NCBI GenBank assembly: GCA_036245525.1
Contig: BTPG01000007.1
Coordinates: 164,669,160 to 164,733,159 of the forward strand
Direction: 5' to 3'
Source: Semisulcospira habei
Taxonomy: Eukaryota > Mollusca > Gastropoda > Semisulcospiridae
DNA length: 64,000 nucleotides
Shown here: one piece after another, positions 21,653 to 31,870 of the stretch
How positions within the stretch are numbered: the stretch's first letter is position 1
How the letters are laid out: each line of letters begins with the position of its first letter
The notes under the pieces: model-generated
Told to the model about the DNA's origin: nothing
Database searches by the model: none
Seen by the model: the letters and a program-made list of their open reading frames with translations, nothing else
Translations under genes and position numbers: made by a program

Positions 21653-22164
21653 TTAACCCATTAACTGATGGGGCAAGGTGAACGCTATACACAGTTGCAA
21701 GAGACATAAACCCTCATGAGCCCCCGCATTTGCGGGGGCTCATGAGGATTTATGTCTTGTTAGTCCTACGTGCTTTATGCCTATTGGTCTCGGGAAGCTG
21801 TCGTCATCACGCTAGTCGTGGCGGCCATCTTGAGAAAATTCGCGATAATGTCCTCATAGGGAAATCGCTGTCATGACAATGTTAGGAAAGTCCCTGACGT
21901 GCTATAGGCAATAACAGCAAGTCTTGCCATCACCGTAGGAAACCGCTAACCAAAATCTGTTTTTGTTTGCTTCCAAAGAGGAAGAAACATGAAGAAAAAC
22001 GTGTTGAAACACTACTTCGCTACTATCTGAAGACTATTCTATCCTCTTAAGATGGCGGCAACGCGGGGAACTTCCCGAGCCCTATTTTGGGTCCCACTTC
22101 AGCTATGTTTTTCATGCAGTAGTTTCAGACGCGAAATCCGCGATGACTGGCAGCGAAGGGGTTA
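21653..22164 (+). mobile_element. Family B hairpin element, apparently interrupted by a TA-type MITE
   Basis: It begins TTAACCCATTAACTG. The family hairpin lies at 21697-21762 (GACATAAACCCTCATGAGCC / GGCTCATGAGGATTTATGTC around CCCGCATTTGCGGG). The likely right end CTGGCAGCGAAGGGGTTAG is at 22147-22164. Between them sits the unrelated element 21782-22084. Reading it as one split element is inference. Confidence 0.65.
21782..22084 (+). mobile_element. TA-flanked MITE, GGGCTCGGGAAG family, copy 1
   Basis: Left end TATTGGTCTCGGGAAG (diverged), right end CTTCCCGAGCCCTA. Inner inverted blocks are GGCGGCCATCTTGAG and TAAGATGGCGGC. The interior (AGGAAGAAACATGAAGAAAA, GTGTTGAAACACTA) is closely similar to the copy at 59143-59463. 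Confidence 0.82.
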
Positions 22165-22579
22165 GGATCCGTCGACAAAAAAACTCACGAATAAAAAAAA
22201 CTAGACAACTTCCTGTCAGAAGACACTAACACTACTAACAACATGTCACGCCCACTTTCTCCTCATCCCTTCAAAGCGCAGAACTCTCGTGTCGAAGTGT
22301 TGCCTTTGCTGGTTGTGTGTACGCTGACAACTTAGCTCGACGAGAAATCAGTTGTGATGGCAGTTGAAAAAACAAAATAAACAAATATCGACTTGCTATG
22401 AAATACAGCCTGCATAATCAGATTGTATAAGTAAGCTTAGGATTTATCATGAGAGTGCCGCTATGCCCCTTTAAACTCTGGATTGTAAATGTTTTCCAAA
22501 CTACCTCATATTACATAATCATAACTTTTTTTGTATAAACTTCGTGATAGCTCACAGACCGTAAGTGCCCTCTTCCGTA

Positions 22580-22650
22580 CAAAAGAGACATAGATTCTCA
22601 TTAGCCCCTGCAATTGCAGGGGCTGATGAGAATTTATGTCTTTCTTTTTT

Positions 22651-22681
<31 letters not shown>

Positions 22682-22682
22682 C
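22580..22682 (+). mobile_element. Family B hairpin core followed by poly-T
   Basis: AAAGAGACATAGATTCTCAT..TAGCCCCTGCAATTG is mirrored by CAGGGGCTGATGAGAATTTA. The right flank is replaced by a T-rich run (22641-22682), so no TTAA ends can be assigned. Confidence 0.85.
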
Positions 22683-22821
22683 TCCTTTTGTGTGTGTGCG
22701 GGGGAAGGGGGGGGGAGTAGCTGCAGATATTCCGGTCACAAGGACGATTAGCTATGAGGTATTTATAACAGGCCTGACAAGGCTTCCATTCAGGTTTAAA
22801 ACATCTAATGTCACCCGACAC

Positions 22822-22890
22822 GTGTGCGGCTCTGTAATTTTGGACCTTACGGCTGAAAAGCCGTAAGGTCCAGAATCACAGACCGACACA
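22822..22890 (+). repeat. Family D hairpin
   Basis: GTGTGCGGCTCTGTAATTTT / CAGAATCACAGACCGACACA, with GGACCTTACGGCT / AGCCGTAAGGTCC inside and a four-base loop. The stem is about 32 bp with few mismatches. Confidence 0.92.
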
Positions 22891-23124
22891 CAAACGAATA
22901 TCAGAGCCTTATCACAGACTGGCGGCACTCGTATTAAGACACGGAAAGCAGGAAGTCGAAAGTGCCAGATAATACGGTGGGCAACCGAACATTACGATGT
23001 TTCCCGGAATGACAAAACACTGAAATCCAACACAGACCGGCGACAGATTGCACTGATCGCTTTTTGGAAACTTCGTGCGGCATACTGGCACGTTGTTTGC
23101 AGGCCATTTTATTCCTGTCGCTGC

Positions 23125-23331
23125 CGATATACGTACAGTGTGTTTCCAAAATCTGTGACTGCTGATTCAACGCCAAAGAGCCTCAGTCGGCGTCGAAGGA
23201 ACATGGACACCATGCGACGTCAGCAAGAGGCATAGATCCTCATGAGCCCCCGCAACTGCGGGGGCTCATGAGGATCTATGTCTCTTGCAGCTGGGTGGTA
23301 TTCATTTTTTTCTCGGCAGGGAAGGGGTTAA
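23125..23331 (+). mobile_element. Family B element
   Basis: The left flank resembles the family (GTGTGTTTCCAAAATC, GGAACATGG). The core 23222-23288 is a near-perfect stem: AGCAAGAGGCATAGATCCTC / GAGGATCTATGTCTCTTGCA around CCCGCAACTGCGGG. The right end CGGCAGGGAAGGGGTTAA is at 23314-23331. The left boundary is uncertain. Confidence 0.82.
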
Positions 23332-23630
23332 AACTTCCGGTGATAACTTTCTAACGCATGCTGACTCGTCGTACAGCGATAGTTACAAACGATTCGATAC
23401 ATGATGCTTCTTAGGGCTGTTACTGAGCTTTCGTTAGTCAGTTATCCACCGCGCTTTTACACGATGTTATGCATCCTGAAAATGACAGATATGCGGCACT
23501 GTTAAATGTTTAGGACTGAGTTATTAATGAAAATGAATGCGGTCTTGCTGGCATGCAAAAGACGCAGCCTCCGTGGAGGTCTTTCAACAACACCCAGACC
23601 AGAAAGGTTGACTGCCAAGCGAATACAATG

Positions 23631-23746
23631 AAAAGAAAATGCCCAGAAAGAAAGGAACACGCTTAGAAAAGACAATTACAACACAATAAAGTGTGTTGTA
23701 ATTGTCTTTTCCAAGCGTGTTTCTTTCTTTGTTGGCGGTTTCTTTT
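23631..23746 (+). mobile_element. Family J compact hairpin
   Basis: AAAAGAAAATGCCC and AGAAAGAAAGGAACACGCTT..AAAAGACAATTACAACACA are mirrored by TGTGTTGTAATTGTCTTTTC..AAGCGTGTTTCTTTCTTTGT and a T-rich end. The stem is about 50 bp. It is related to the looser element at 16071-16373. Confidence 0.88.
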
Positions 23747-23892
23747 GAACGACATCGTTTCCTGAGGGAGATGACAGTTGCAGTGTGGTGTCTGCTTAGA
23801 TAGGCGTTCATTTGTTTGTTCGTTGGTTTTTTTGTTGTTGTTGTGGGGTTTTTTGGGGGGTAACAATTTACGTAATGGAAATAACAGTACTG

Positions 23893-24044
23893 TTTGTTTG
23901 TTTGTTTGTTTGTTTGTTTGTTTGTTTGTTTGTTTTTTGTACGTAAGTTTGAGTTTTTATGGTTATTGTTTGGTTGGTTGGTTGGTTGGTTGGTTGGTTG
24001 GTTGGTTGGTTGGTTGGTTGGTTTGGGGTTTTTTGTTTTGTTTT

Positions 24045-24085
<41 letters not shown>
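23893..24085 (+). repeat. Three G/T microsatellites in series
   Basis: (TTTG)n at 23893-23937, (TTGG)n at 23970-24022 and (TTG)n at 24047-24085, then a G run. The translated Val/Phe/Gly repeats are not genes. Confidence 0.95.
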
Positions 24086-24086
<1 letters not shown>

Positions 24087-24640
24087 TTGGGGGGGAGGGG
24101 GGGGTTGCTTCAGTTTTTAGTTCGGCTGTTTATTTCTTATCATTATTCTCCACATGATAAAGCTCTAAAAAGGAACAGGCAGTCAGCATAAAGAAATTCG
24201 CCCCAGTCCACCATCCCCCCCCCCCACTCCCCCCTTTCTGTCCCCATCAGGGTCACATTTTTACATGCAGACAGTAACAAATAAAAAAAAAAGACTGTTC
24301 CTGTTTTACTGCGTATCAATGCCCTTCCTTAAACATGCCAAACACTTTTTCTTCCCAGATGTCCGCAAAGCCATACATATAGTGAAATACTAATGCGGCC
24401 ACCTGGAGCCGTGCCATCATTCAGTCTTTTTCCCATTCACTCTGTTTACCATTTGCTGTAATTTCCAGCCGTCCGAAAAAGTCATAAACACGAAAACAAC
24501 TAATTATAGTCCATAACAATCCGCTATTTATGTGTGTCCTTTTTTTTTTTAATCACCTTTCATCATTCGATATAATTTCCAACAGTACCCAACAGTTATA
24601 ACCCACAGTTCGTAAAACGTTCTCCAAGTCAATGTATAAA
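24086..24640. other. No gene seen
   Basis: Poly-C and poly-T tracts near 24217 and 24540. No motif. Confidence 0.45.
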
Positions 24641-24641
24641 C

Positions 24642-24788
24642 TTAACACCCTTGTGCATGCAGCCACCGGTACTGTACACACGGGCCGACGTCGGCCGCCG
24701 TTGGCCCGCGCACAGCCGTGCGCGGGCCAACGGCGGCCGACGTCGGTCCGACGGCCTTTGCGCACTGGGCATGCACAAGGAGGTTTAA
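24642..24788 (+). mobile_element. Family G GC-rich palindromic element bounded by TTAA
   Basis: TTAACACCCTTGTGCATGC at the left and GCATGCACAAGGAGGTTTAA at the right. The core CGACGTCGGCCGCCGTTGGC..CCGCGCACAGC is mirrored by the corresponding right arm. The stem exceeds 40 bp and is very GC-rich. The outer arms also pair (CCTTGTGCATGC/GCATGCACAAGG). A relative with separated arms is at 42656 and 43418. Confidence 0.9.
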
Positions 24789-24961
24789 TACAATTCTGGC
24801 GGAGAAGTATCTGTAGTCACTTTTCCTCCTGCACCATCGGATATCAATTCCAGTCTCCCCCAATGTCTATATAACAAGCAAGTACTAATGTGGCCAAACG
24901 TCATAAAAATAACAAAGTGCCTACACTACAATTTTTTTTTTCAAGCAGCAAAATCACTCTG

Positions 24962-25028
24962 CGCCGGTCTGTGATATTGGACCTTACGGCTTTCAGCTGT
25001 AAGGTCCAAAATCACAGGCCAGCACACA
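24962..25028 (+). repeat. Family D hairpin
   Basis: CCGGTCTGTGATATTGGACC..TTACGGCT pairs with AGCTGTAAGGTCC..AAAATCACAGGCCAGC. Confidence 0.9.
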
Positions 25029-25549
25029 CATAACGAACAAAGTGACCACTGTACAGCAGACCGCCACAGATCTTAGGCACTTTCCAAAATTATCTCCTTA
25101 TTATGAGCAGAAATGTTGTAAATGGGGCTAGGAAGAGGAATAGTCTGTCATAGGCTCATGAGAACCTATGCCTCTTGGGCGTAGATTGAAATATCTATCG
25201 CACTGACAAAATGTAGAAAATGAGCGGCCGCTCGGGGCCGGTTCCGACAAGATAGCAAATGGTCTCCACTTCTGTTTGATGTTTTCTTCCTACGTGGCCG
25301 ATAACTACAAACAACACAGCACTCGCTAAGTCTTGGGACCGCGGAGTGACCTCCCGTTTAGGTTGTTTGGTTTTTTTTTCCTAGTCTAGCTTCATTATTA
25401 TGTTATAGAACTTTCGTCTCTCGTGCTTTATTAGCAAAAGGGGAGTCAAGGCTGGCGAGCTCAAATACGGCAAGTTTGTTAGTATAACCTCCCCTTATGC
25501 TAATCAAGTACGCTCGACAAGAGTAGTGTCCCCTTCGCAAAATACTTTT
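25029..25549. other. No gene; half copy of family B
   Basis: GGCTCATGAGAACCTATGCC at 25152-25171 is a right half-hairpin of family B. The rest is featureless. Confidence 0.5.
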
Positions 25550-25551
25550 TA

Positions 25552-25604
<53 letters not shown>
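25550..25604 (+). repeat. (ATT)n microsatellite
   Basis: About 18 ATT units. No retroposon body is recognised upstream. Confidence 0.9.
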
Positions 25605-25776
25605 GTTTTATTAGTTTTATTATTATTCTTATTCCACGGTGTTTAACTAGGGCACCACACTGAAACATTGCTTGACACAGCTTTGTGCATAGTACGCATA
25701 AACACAAGAGTGTATTAAAATACGGGCAAGCTCCTTTAATTCTATTGGACCCGGGTTTTAAAAGTGTTAACTCTTT

Positions 25777-25866
25777 TTAACTCATTAATGCATTTGTGAC
25801 TAGCCGCATACGGATACACGCCACAAAGCCGCGTATCCAAATGCAGCACGTCTGAAATATGTCAAT
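25777..25866 (+). mobile_element. Family E relative, decayed
   Basis: TTAACTCATTAATGCATTTG at the left, GCCGCATACGGATACACGCC and AAGCCGCGTATCCAAATGCA in the middle, then GCACGTCTGAAATATGTCAA at the right. It is recognisable against 20160-20239 with many substitutions. Confidence 0.7.
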
Positions 25867-25904
25867 CCCAAGCTTGTAGCCACAACTGGATCTAGACTTG
25901 AACA

Positions 25905-26129
25905 TTAACTTGAACCCATTACGCCCCGACACACTACAAGAAAATCTGGATCGACTGATTACGACAGTTCAAGGGCCGTGCCAAAATAGCTTGGTGCTTT
26001 TGGCGCCAAGCTATCCTGGCAACATCCTTCAACTACCATGGTCAAACTAACTGCATACATGAATTGTAGTTTTTAGAGGAAAACTTTCAATTTTGGTAAT
26101 TGCGACCCAAGGGCCGCTGAATGACTTAA
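25905..26129 (+). mobile_element. Family F TTAA element, decayed core
   Basis: TTAACTTGAACCCATTACGCCCCGAC at the left in pieces; the core has AAAATAGCTTGGTGC / GGCGCCAAGCTATC. The right end GGCCGCTGAATGACTTAA reaches TTAA 26126-26129, which is also the left end of the next element. Confidence 0.82.
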
Positions 26130-26339
26130 CTCATTCTACCCCAGACACACCACAGCAAGATAAGGATCGACCATGATAGTTCAAGGGTGATGCCAGAATA
26201 GCTTGGCGCCCAAAGGCGCCAAGCTATTCTGGCATCACCCTTGAACTATCATGGTCGATCTGTGTCCTGCACTGCAACGCAGTCTTCAGAGAACAACGGC
26301 AAAATTTGCGAATTTCGGTGATGGGGTAGAATGAGTTAA
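26126..26339 (+). mobile_element. Family F TTAA element, complete
   Basis: Ends TTAACTCATTCTACCCC and GGGGTAGAATGAGTTAA, a 16-17 bp inverted pair. The core stem of about 48 bp is GATAGTTCAAGGGTGATGCC..AGAATAGCTTGGCGCC, loop CAAA, then its mirror. The outer arms differ between sides (CACACCACAGCAAG; GCAACGCAGTCTTCAG). It is the best reference copy of family F. Confidence 0.95.
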
Positions 26340-26365
26340 AACAGCATTCACTACCACTACAAGGT

Positions 26366-26412
26366 GCCGTGCTATTTTGGCAGCATATGCTGCCAAAATA
26401 GCATGGCACTTG
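26366..26412 (+). repeat. Hairpin GTGCCGTGCTATTTTGGCAG (family L)
   Basis: GTGCCGTGCTATTTTGGCAG pairs with CTGCCAAAATAGCATGGCAC around CATATG, a stem of about 20 bp. It lies between the TTAA at 26336 and one near 26557, so it may be the core of a further TTAA element whose arms have diverged. Confidence 0.85.
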
Positions 26413-26768
26413 GGGGGGGGGGGGGGGTAGTAGTGAGTAACTCAGTCACTGAGCTCTCACGGCGACGCAATTGCCAAAAGTGTTCACAGACCTTAAACTA
26501 TCACCGTCGATCCACTCATTCGGACAGGTTCCAGCTGGCCGTTGATATTTCAAGGGGTTAAGCCGGTAGCAAACAAATGAGAAATGACAGATCCCGTATA
26601 ATTTATAGTACCAGCATAAATATTAATAACATGTGTGTATATTAATATTCATGGCTTAATACTTCGACTTTATTTATGCCAGATGTTAAAAAAGACGCCG
26701 AGTGTTCTGCACAATATTAATTAAGATTTAAAAAAAAATTAAATGGCTTTATAAAACTGGTAGGAACA

Positions 26769-26832
26769 AAGCCCGCCCGCCCGCCCGCCCCCCCCCCCCA
26801 CCCACCCACCCACCCCCCCACCCCTCCCCACC

Positions 26833-26867
<35 letters not shown>
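26769..26867 (+). repeat. C-rich and (CT)n low-complexity tract
   Basis: CCCG units, then C-rich CCCA units, then about 13 CT units. Confidence 0.95.
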
Positions 26868-26868
<1 letters not shown>

Positions 26869-27040
26869 TGGCGACAGCGGTGGATTGGAGGCCCGGACAG
26901 ACATCGTGGGATAGCGCATGTTTGTCCGGGCGTTTAATCTGTTGTTTTCGTCACGCATGCACCGCTTACCTTAGTGCCCTGCTTTTGATTTACGGAGATT
27001 CTCTATTGATGCCGGGTATGAGAGCGTGTGGTGGGTAGGC

Positions 27041-27041
<1 letters not shown>

Positions 27042-27127
<86 letters not shown>

Positions 27128-27162
27128 TGTGTGTGTGTGTATGCAAGCGTGTGTGTGATCGT

Positions 27163-27252
<90 letters not shown>

Positions 27253-27290
27253 TGTGTGTGTGTGTGTGCGTGTTCGTGTGTATGTGCGTG
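27042..27290 (+). repeat. (GT)n microsatellite, interrupted
   Basis: Two long GT runs separated by ATGCAAGCGTG..ATCGTG, with a further TC interruption. The Thr-His and Cys-Val open frames are artefacts. Confidence 0.97.
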
Positions 27291-27340
27291 TGTATTTTTT
27301 TCCCATGTAGTTTGTAGCAAGGACAAGAATGAAAAAAGGT

Positions 27341-27515
<175 letters not shown>

Positions 27516-27858
27516 GACTTCCACACAGGCTCCCTCTTTCACCCCTGGTGGCTGTCACTCTTAAAAGCACGCAACATGCATCATCAGATTTTTTTTCCAT
27601 CGCCGAAGTATCTGTGTGGCATAGACAAACATTTTTTTTAAATCAACACAGCAAGTGGCTCTCACATAGCAGGAAGTTACCAAACTCTTGACAACAAGGG
27701 GACAGAAATCTACGTGTGTGCCAACATGGGAGATTACTGGTGAGCCCCCTGCTAGGCCCGGCCTCTTACACGCCGCTTAGAGCAAAGTGTTTAAAACTAA
27801 TGAGAACTGGCATTTCTTATCTGTCTTCGTCGTATTGGCACTTGAAGATCCCTCGTTT

Positions 27859-27926
27859 TGCAAGAGACATAGATTCTCATGAGCCCCTGCGGATGCAGGG
27901 GCTCATGAGAGTTATGCCACTTGTCG
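27859..27926 (+). mobile_element. Family B hairpin core
   Basis: GCAAGAGACATAGATTCTCA..TGAGCCCCTGC mirrors GCAGGGGCTCATGAGAGTTA. Flanks have lost the family ends. Confidence 0.85.
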
Positions 27927-28441
27927 GTGGATTTATATGCCCTGTTAGTTTTCCCAGGTCGAGGAAGTCGCTTGCGAGTAATTGAGAATTATTTGATGTG
28001 AAGTTTGTTGTATAACACGATACGACTTGTAAGTGGTCGTTTTCCGCGTGAGAGGCAATGTATCACAGGTGCCAGGAGTTGTCGCTTTTTTCTTTCTTTC
28101 ATACTTTTTTTCTTTCTTTTTTACACAAGTATGCGACACCCTCCATTTCTTTTCCCATTTTTTTTAAAGCGACATTAACAAGTGGAGAAATATGTACCTG
28201 CTAAGACCAGTAAGGAAGAGGCTCTTTAAAAAAAACAAATATATATGCGCACTTGGCACTGGGTTGATCCTGCGAAGCTTGGCATACTGACGAGCAAAAC
28301 AAATGCGACATTTTTGGATTCATCCGGAACACTAAAGTGTTTCCGATAATCCTAAAAATGTCGCATATGGATATCATGTTCCACCGCATTTGACCTCGAT
28401 AATGTTTATTTAAAAAAAATTAGTACTCGTAAAAAGGTGCC

Positions 28442-28916
28442 TGCATGATCTTCTCCAGGAATATGTTGAAAAGGACAGGAGAGAGCAGGCATCCTTGACG
28501 GACACCGATCGTCGTCCTGAAGAACTCGCCTGACTGATTGTTAAGTAGAACCGCGCTGCAGGCGTTCTTGTAAAGCGCTTCTATCATTTGGATCAGCCCC
28601 TCCTCTATGTTGAACGATCTCATGACTTGCCAGAGTCCGTCGTGCCAGACGCGATCAAATGCTTTCCTGAAATCAATGAAGTTGTGGTAGAGTTCGCGCT
28701 GATGCTGCAGATGTTTCTCGATCAGGACGCGGCAGTTGAAAATCTGCTCTACAGTGCTTCTTCCAACTCTGAAGCCAGCCTGTTCTTCTGCCAGCAGTTC
28801 CTCGGCGAAAGTTTTGAGGCGGTTGAGAATGATTCTAAGCATTACTTTGCTAGGGTGACTTATCAGACGGATAGTTCTGTAGTTCTGGCACTGTTTCAGG
28901 TTTCCTTTCTTGGGGA
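28442..28916 (-). pseudogene. RTE reverse transcriptase, inverted upstream part
   Basis: On the minus strand: the KGNLKQCQNYR region, MLRIILNRLKTFAEELLAEE, FRVGRSTVEQIFNCR, FIDFRKAFDRVWHDG and GVRQGCLLSPVLFNIFLEKI. The frame stops at the junction with flanking DNA, so its last few residues derive from the TSD and flank. The minus open frame read from Met covers 28842 to 28420. Confidence 0.92.
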
Positions 28917-28919
28917 GCG

Positions 28920-29825
28920 GAAAGGAAACCTGAAACAGTGCAGGAAATGAAGATCATGCAGGAAACCCTCCACGACCACCATACTTCAATCTCTATTGGT
29001 GGCAGATCCCTGTGCAATCTTCGATTCGCAGACGACATTGACCTCATGGCAGGCAGCAATAGTGAGCTGCAAAACCTGACAGACAAACTTTCAAGTAGCG
29101 CAGGGTCTTATGGCATGGAGATCAGTACGGATAAAAGCAAAGTGATGATCAACACCACAAGCGACAGCAGCAGCAACATTCACATGAACGGCCAGAAGCT
29201 AGAAGAGGTCAATAGCTTCAAGTACTTGGGAGCCACCCTGTCCAAAGACGGTAGTTGCATAGCAGAGATCCGTATCAGGATAGGTACAGCAACATCCGCA
29301 ATGGCCAGGCTGGACAGGATATGGCGAAGTAACTCCATCAGCTTCACCATCAAGTACAGGCTTTACAAGTCCCTCGTAGTGTCTATTCTACTCTACGGCT
29401 GTGAGACTTGGACGCTGCTTGCAGACTCAGAAAAGAAAATCCAGGCCTTTGAGAACAAGTGCCTGAGGAAGTTGCTCCACATCTCGTACCGCGAGCACAA
29501 GACCAACGAATATGTACGGAGCATCGTCACTTCCCTGGTGGGCCCACATGAACCCCTTCTGGCAACCGTGAAACGGCGCAAGCTTGCTTGGTTTGGCCAC
29601 GTGACCCGACACAACACCTTGTCCAAGACTATCCTCCAAGGCACTCTCGAAGGAAGTCGTCGGCGAGGTCGTCAGAGAAAGAGTTGGGTCGCAAACATAA
29701 AAGAATGGACCAAACTCGAGATGCCAGACTTGCTTGCCACCGCCCAAAATAGAACTCAGTGGAGAGCACTGTCTGTTGCTGCTGCCTTTCAGTCCCCCCA
29801 ACGCCCAGTTCGGGCAAGGGACTGA
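28920..29825 (+). pseudogene. RTE reverse transcriptase, downstream part
   Basis: The 295-residue frame from 28938 continues the protein: IMQETLHDHHTSISIGGRSL, FADDIDLMAG with the catalytic Asp pair, YGMEISTDKSKVM, FKYLGATLSKDG, LYGCETWTLLADSEKKIQAF and the basic GSRRRGRQRKSW tail. The frame is open to its natural stop. It is related to the RTE at 9719-10998. Confidence 0.92.
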
Positions 29826-29850
29826 TGATGATGATGATGAAAAAGGTGCC

Positions 29851-30083
29851 AGCAGTCCCAGTTCAACGCAGCCAATGAAGATCGACTACAGCCATGCACT
29901 TGAAAACCGCGGGAACTCTGATCAGTTATTCGTCATAAAGAGTTAAATCTGGCCACGTATGTATTCATTTCAGTGAAGTAAAGAGAAATTTGCTGATTCC
30001 TTTTGTACAAAATGATTCCTGCTTCGGATCGAATTTACATATAATATGGTTGTGTGTGTCACTAACTGCTTTCGTTTTGTCGC

Positions 30084-30175
<92 letters not shown>

Positions 30176-30427
30176 CATAACATACAATGTACATATGTTT
30201 GTGGGTTGTTGTTTTTTTCAAATCTCATGAATTTTTCAAAGCTGAAGTCTGTACTCTGGGCACCCCCTGCATTGCCTGCATACGATATAGAAGAGCGGCC
30301 ACCCTCAGAATGAAATGTGGGGTACACGTTTACCTTGACGACCCCACTCGAAAGTTCTAACCGCTCATTAGACAAGAATGTTGCTGCGAGCGTGACTACA
30401 CCTGCCTCTTGTGAACTGTGTTCGTAC
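29851..30427. other. (ATT)n at 30087-30170; otherwise no gene
   Basis: The region is AT-rich around 28 ATT units. Isoleucine-repeat frames are discarded. Confidence 0.7.
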
Positions 30428-30641
30428 TTAACTCATTCAGCCCGGCGGACCTATTTTCCAAATTTTGGAAGAGTCATCTAATGATTATGCACCAGTTGCA
30501 GGAGATGGATCGACCAAAATAATTCAAGGGCGGTGCCAGATTAGCTTGGCGCCGACAGGCGCCAAGCTAATCTGGCACTACCCTTGAATTATCATGGTCG
30601 ACGCATCTCCTGCTGTAGTGCGTCAGGGCTGAATTGGTTAA
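30428..30641 (+). mobile_element. Family A TTAA element, complete
   Basis: Ends TTAACTCATTCAGCCC and GGGCTGAATTGGTTAA. The core stem is AATTCAAGGGCGGTGCCAGA..TTAGCTTGGCGCC / GGCGCCAAGCTAA..TCTGGCACTACCCTTGAATT with loop GACA. Only 15 bp separate it from the family D hairpin downstream. Confidence 0.95.
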
Positions 30642-30655
30642 TGAAAATTAATCCT

Positions 30656-30725
30656 GTGTGCTGGCCTGTGATTTTGGACCTTACAGCTGTAAGCCGTAAG
30701 GTACAAAATCACAGACCAGCACATT
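30656..30725 (+). repeat. Family D hairpin
   Basis: TGTGCTGGCCTGTGATTTTG..GACCTTACAGCT mirrors AGCCGTAAGGTAC..AAAATCACAGACCAGCACA. Confidence 0.92.
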
Positions 30726-30889
30726 TATTGTGTCCGCAAGTAAGGCTGTGTGTGATTGTTCCTCTTTTCTGGCGTAGGTTAAAGTGAAGTTGTTTTTTGG
30801 TGTGGTTTTTTTTTTTTTTTTTCGCAATGCTCGACTTTGGAAATTGATTCAAAGATTTACTTCAAGTGAGGTGGCTCACCTATATATAT

Positions 30890-31010
30890 CTCAAGAAAGA
30901 AAATCACGGAGGGGAAAAAAAACACTCAGAAAAGTCAATTGCAACACAATGTATTACATTTTCGGGTTGAACACTTTTCAAAATGGTCATACAGACAAGA
31001 GCACGATACA
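30890..31010 (+). repeat. Family J half copy
   Basis: AACACTCAGAAAAGTCAATT..GCAACACAAT followed by TTTTCGGGTTGA..CACTTTTCAAAATGG resembles the left half of 16071-16373. Confidence 0.55.
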
Positions 31011-31327
31011 AAATGGTTGGTTTGTTGTACATTAAGCATGCCACATTTATTAACAGTTGGAATTGTTTTATAATTTTAAATTCTTCAGTACAGATACAGA
31101 CATTATTTTACTTCAAATGTGTGCAATGGGTTCCCTGTTTTTATGTGCACAAAGGCTAACAAAGTATGTTGAATTATATATTCTTTATTGCTTATATTCA
31201 CGACAGCAACAACACTTTACGATGCAAAATATACATATAGAAAAAAATACGACACAGTAATTAGCATTCTAGGAAAAATACGTATTGCGTTGTAGTCTTG
31301 TCTTAGTCTATTTCGAACAATAAATTG

Positions 31328-31383
31328 TGTTCATTCGAGACGAGCCGCCCACGGACACGCGGCGGGTTCGCCGATGAGTTAAT
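31328..31383 (+). mobile_element. Family E remnant
   Basis: TTCATTCGAGACGAGCCGCC..CACGGACACGCGGC, then CGGGTTCGCCGATGAGTTAA: one good arm and a truncated second arm ending in TTAA. Confidence 0.65.
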
Positions 31384-31870
31384 GACCTTTTTAAGCGCAT
31401 TTCGTTTTTCTGTCGGGACTTTCTTCGCATTTTGCAGTCATTTTCTTTCCCTGGAGTATGTATAACACTCAGGAGATATAACTCAATATTCTCTCCCGTG
31501 GCAGACGGCCAGCTGGGCATGTTTCCATAAAGCAAAACGACTTCCATCAGTGAACACGTGGCTGCGCAGAAAAGTAGGGCGTTTTTACGTCACACCATGA
31601 TCACAAACCAAGCTTTCTAAAAGACAGTATTTAACCCCCCCTGACTGCCACTGACGATAATCCTCCGCCAAAAACACACGTCTTTTCTGCTGAGCGGTAT
31701 CGTCAGTACTGAGCAGACGATGGGTTAATATCGAAGTTCTGCACGCTTTAATACATTGGTCTTACCTTCAGAACAAAACGCACACATTTACACTCGTCTA
31801 CTATGCAACACAGATAAATCTCTGGACACATTTAGATCGAAGTCGACTGTGAAAGTTTACGCGTACTGTC

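Larger units (their letters stand above)
28431..29850 (+). mobile_element. 5'-inverted (twin-primed) RTE LINE with 11-bp TSD
   Basis: AAAAAGGTGCC stands at 28431-28441 and 29840-29850. Inside, reverse transcriptase coding runs on the minus strand from about 28916 down to 28442, then on the plus strand from about 28920 to 29825, followed by a (GAT)n tail at 29822-29839. The two coding parts are successive parts of one RTE protein. GAAGATCATGCAGG is present at the end of both. One TSD pair around the whole shows a single insertion with internal inversion. Confidence 0.95.
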
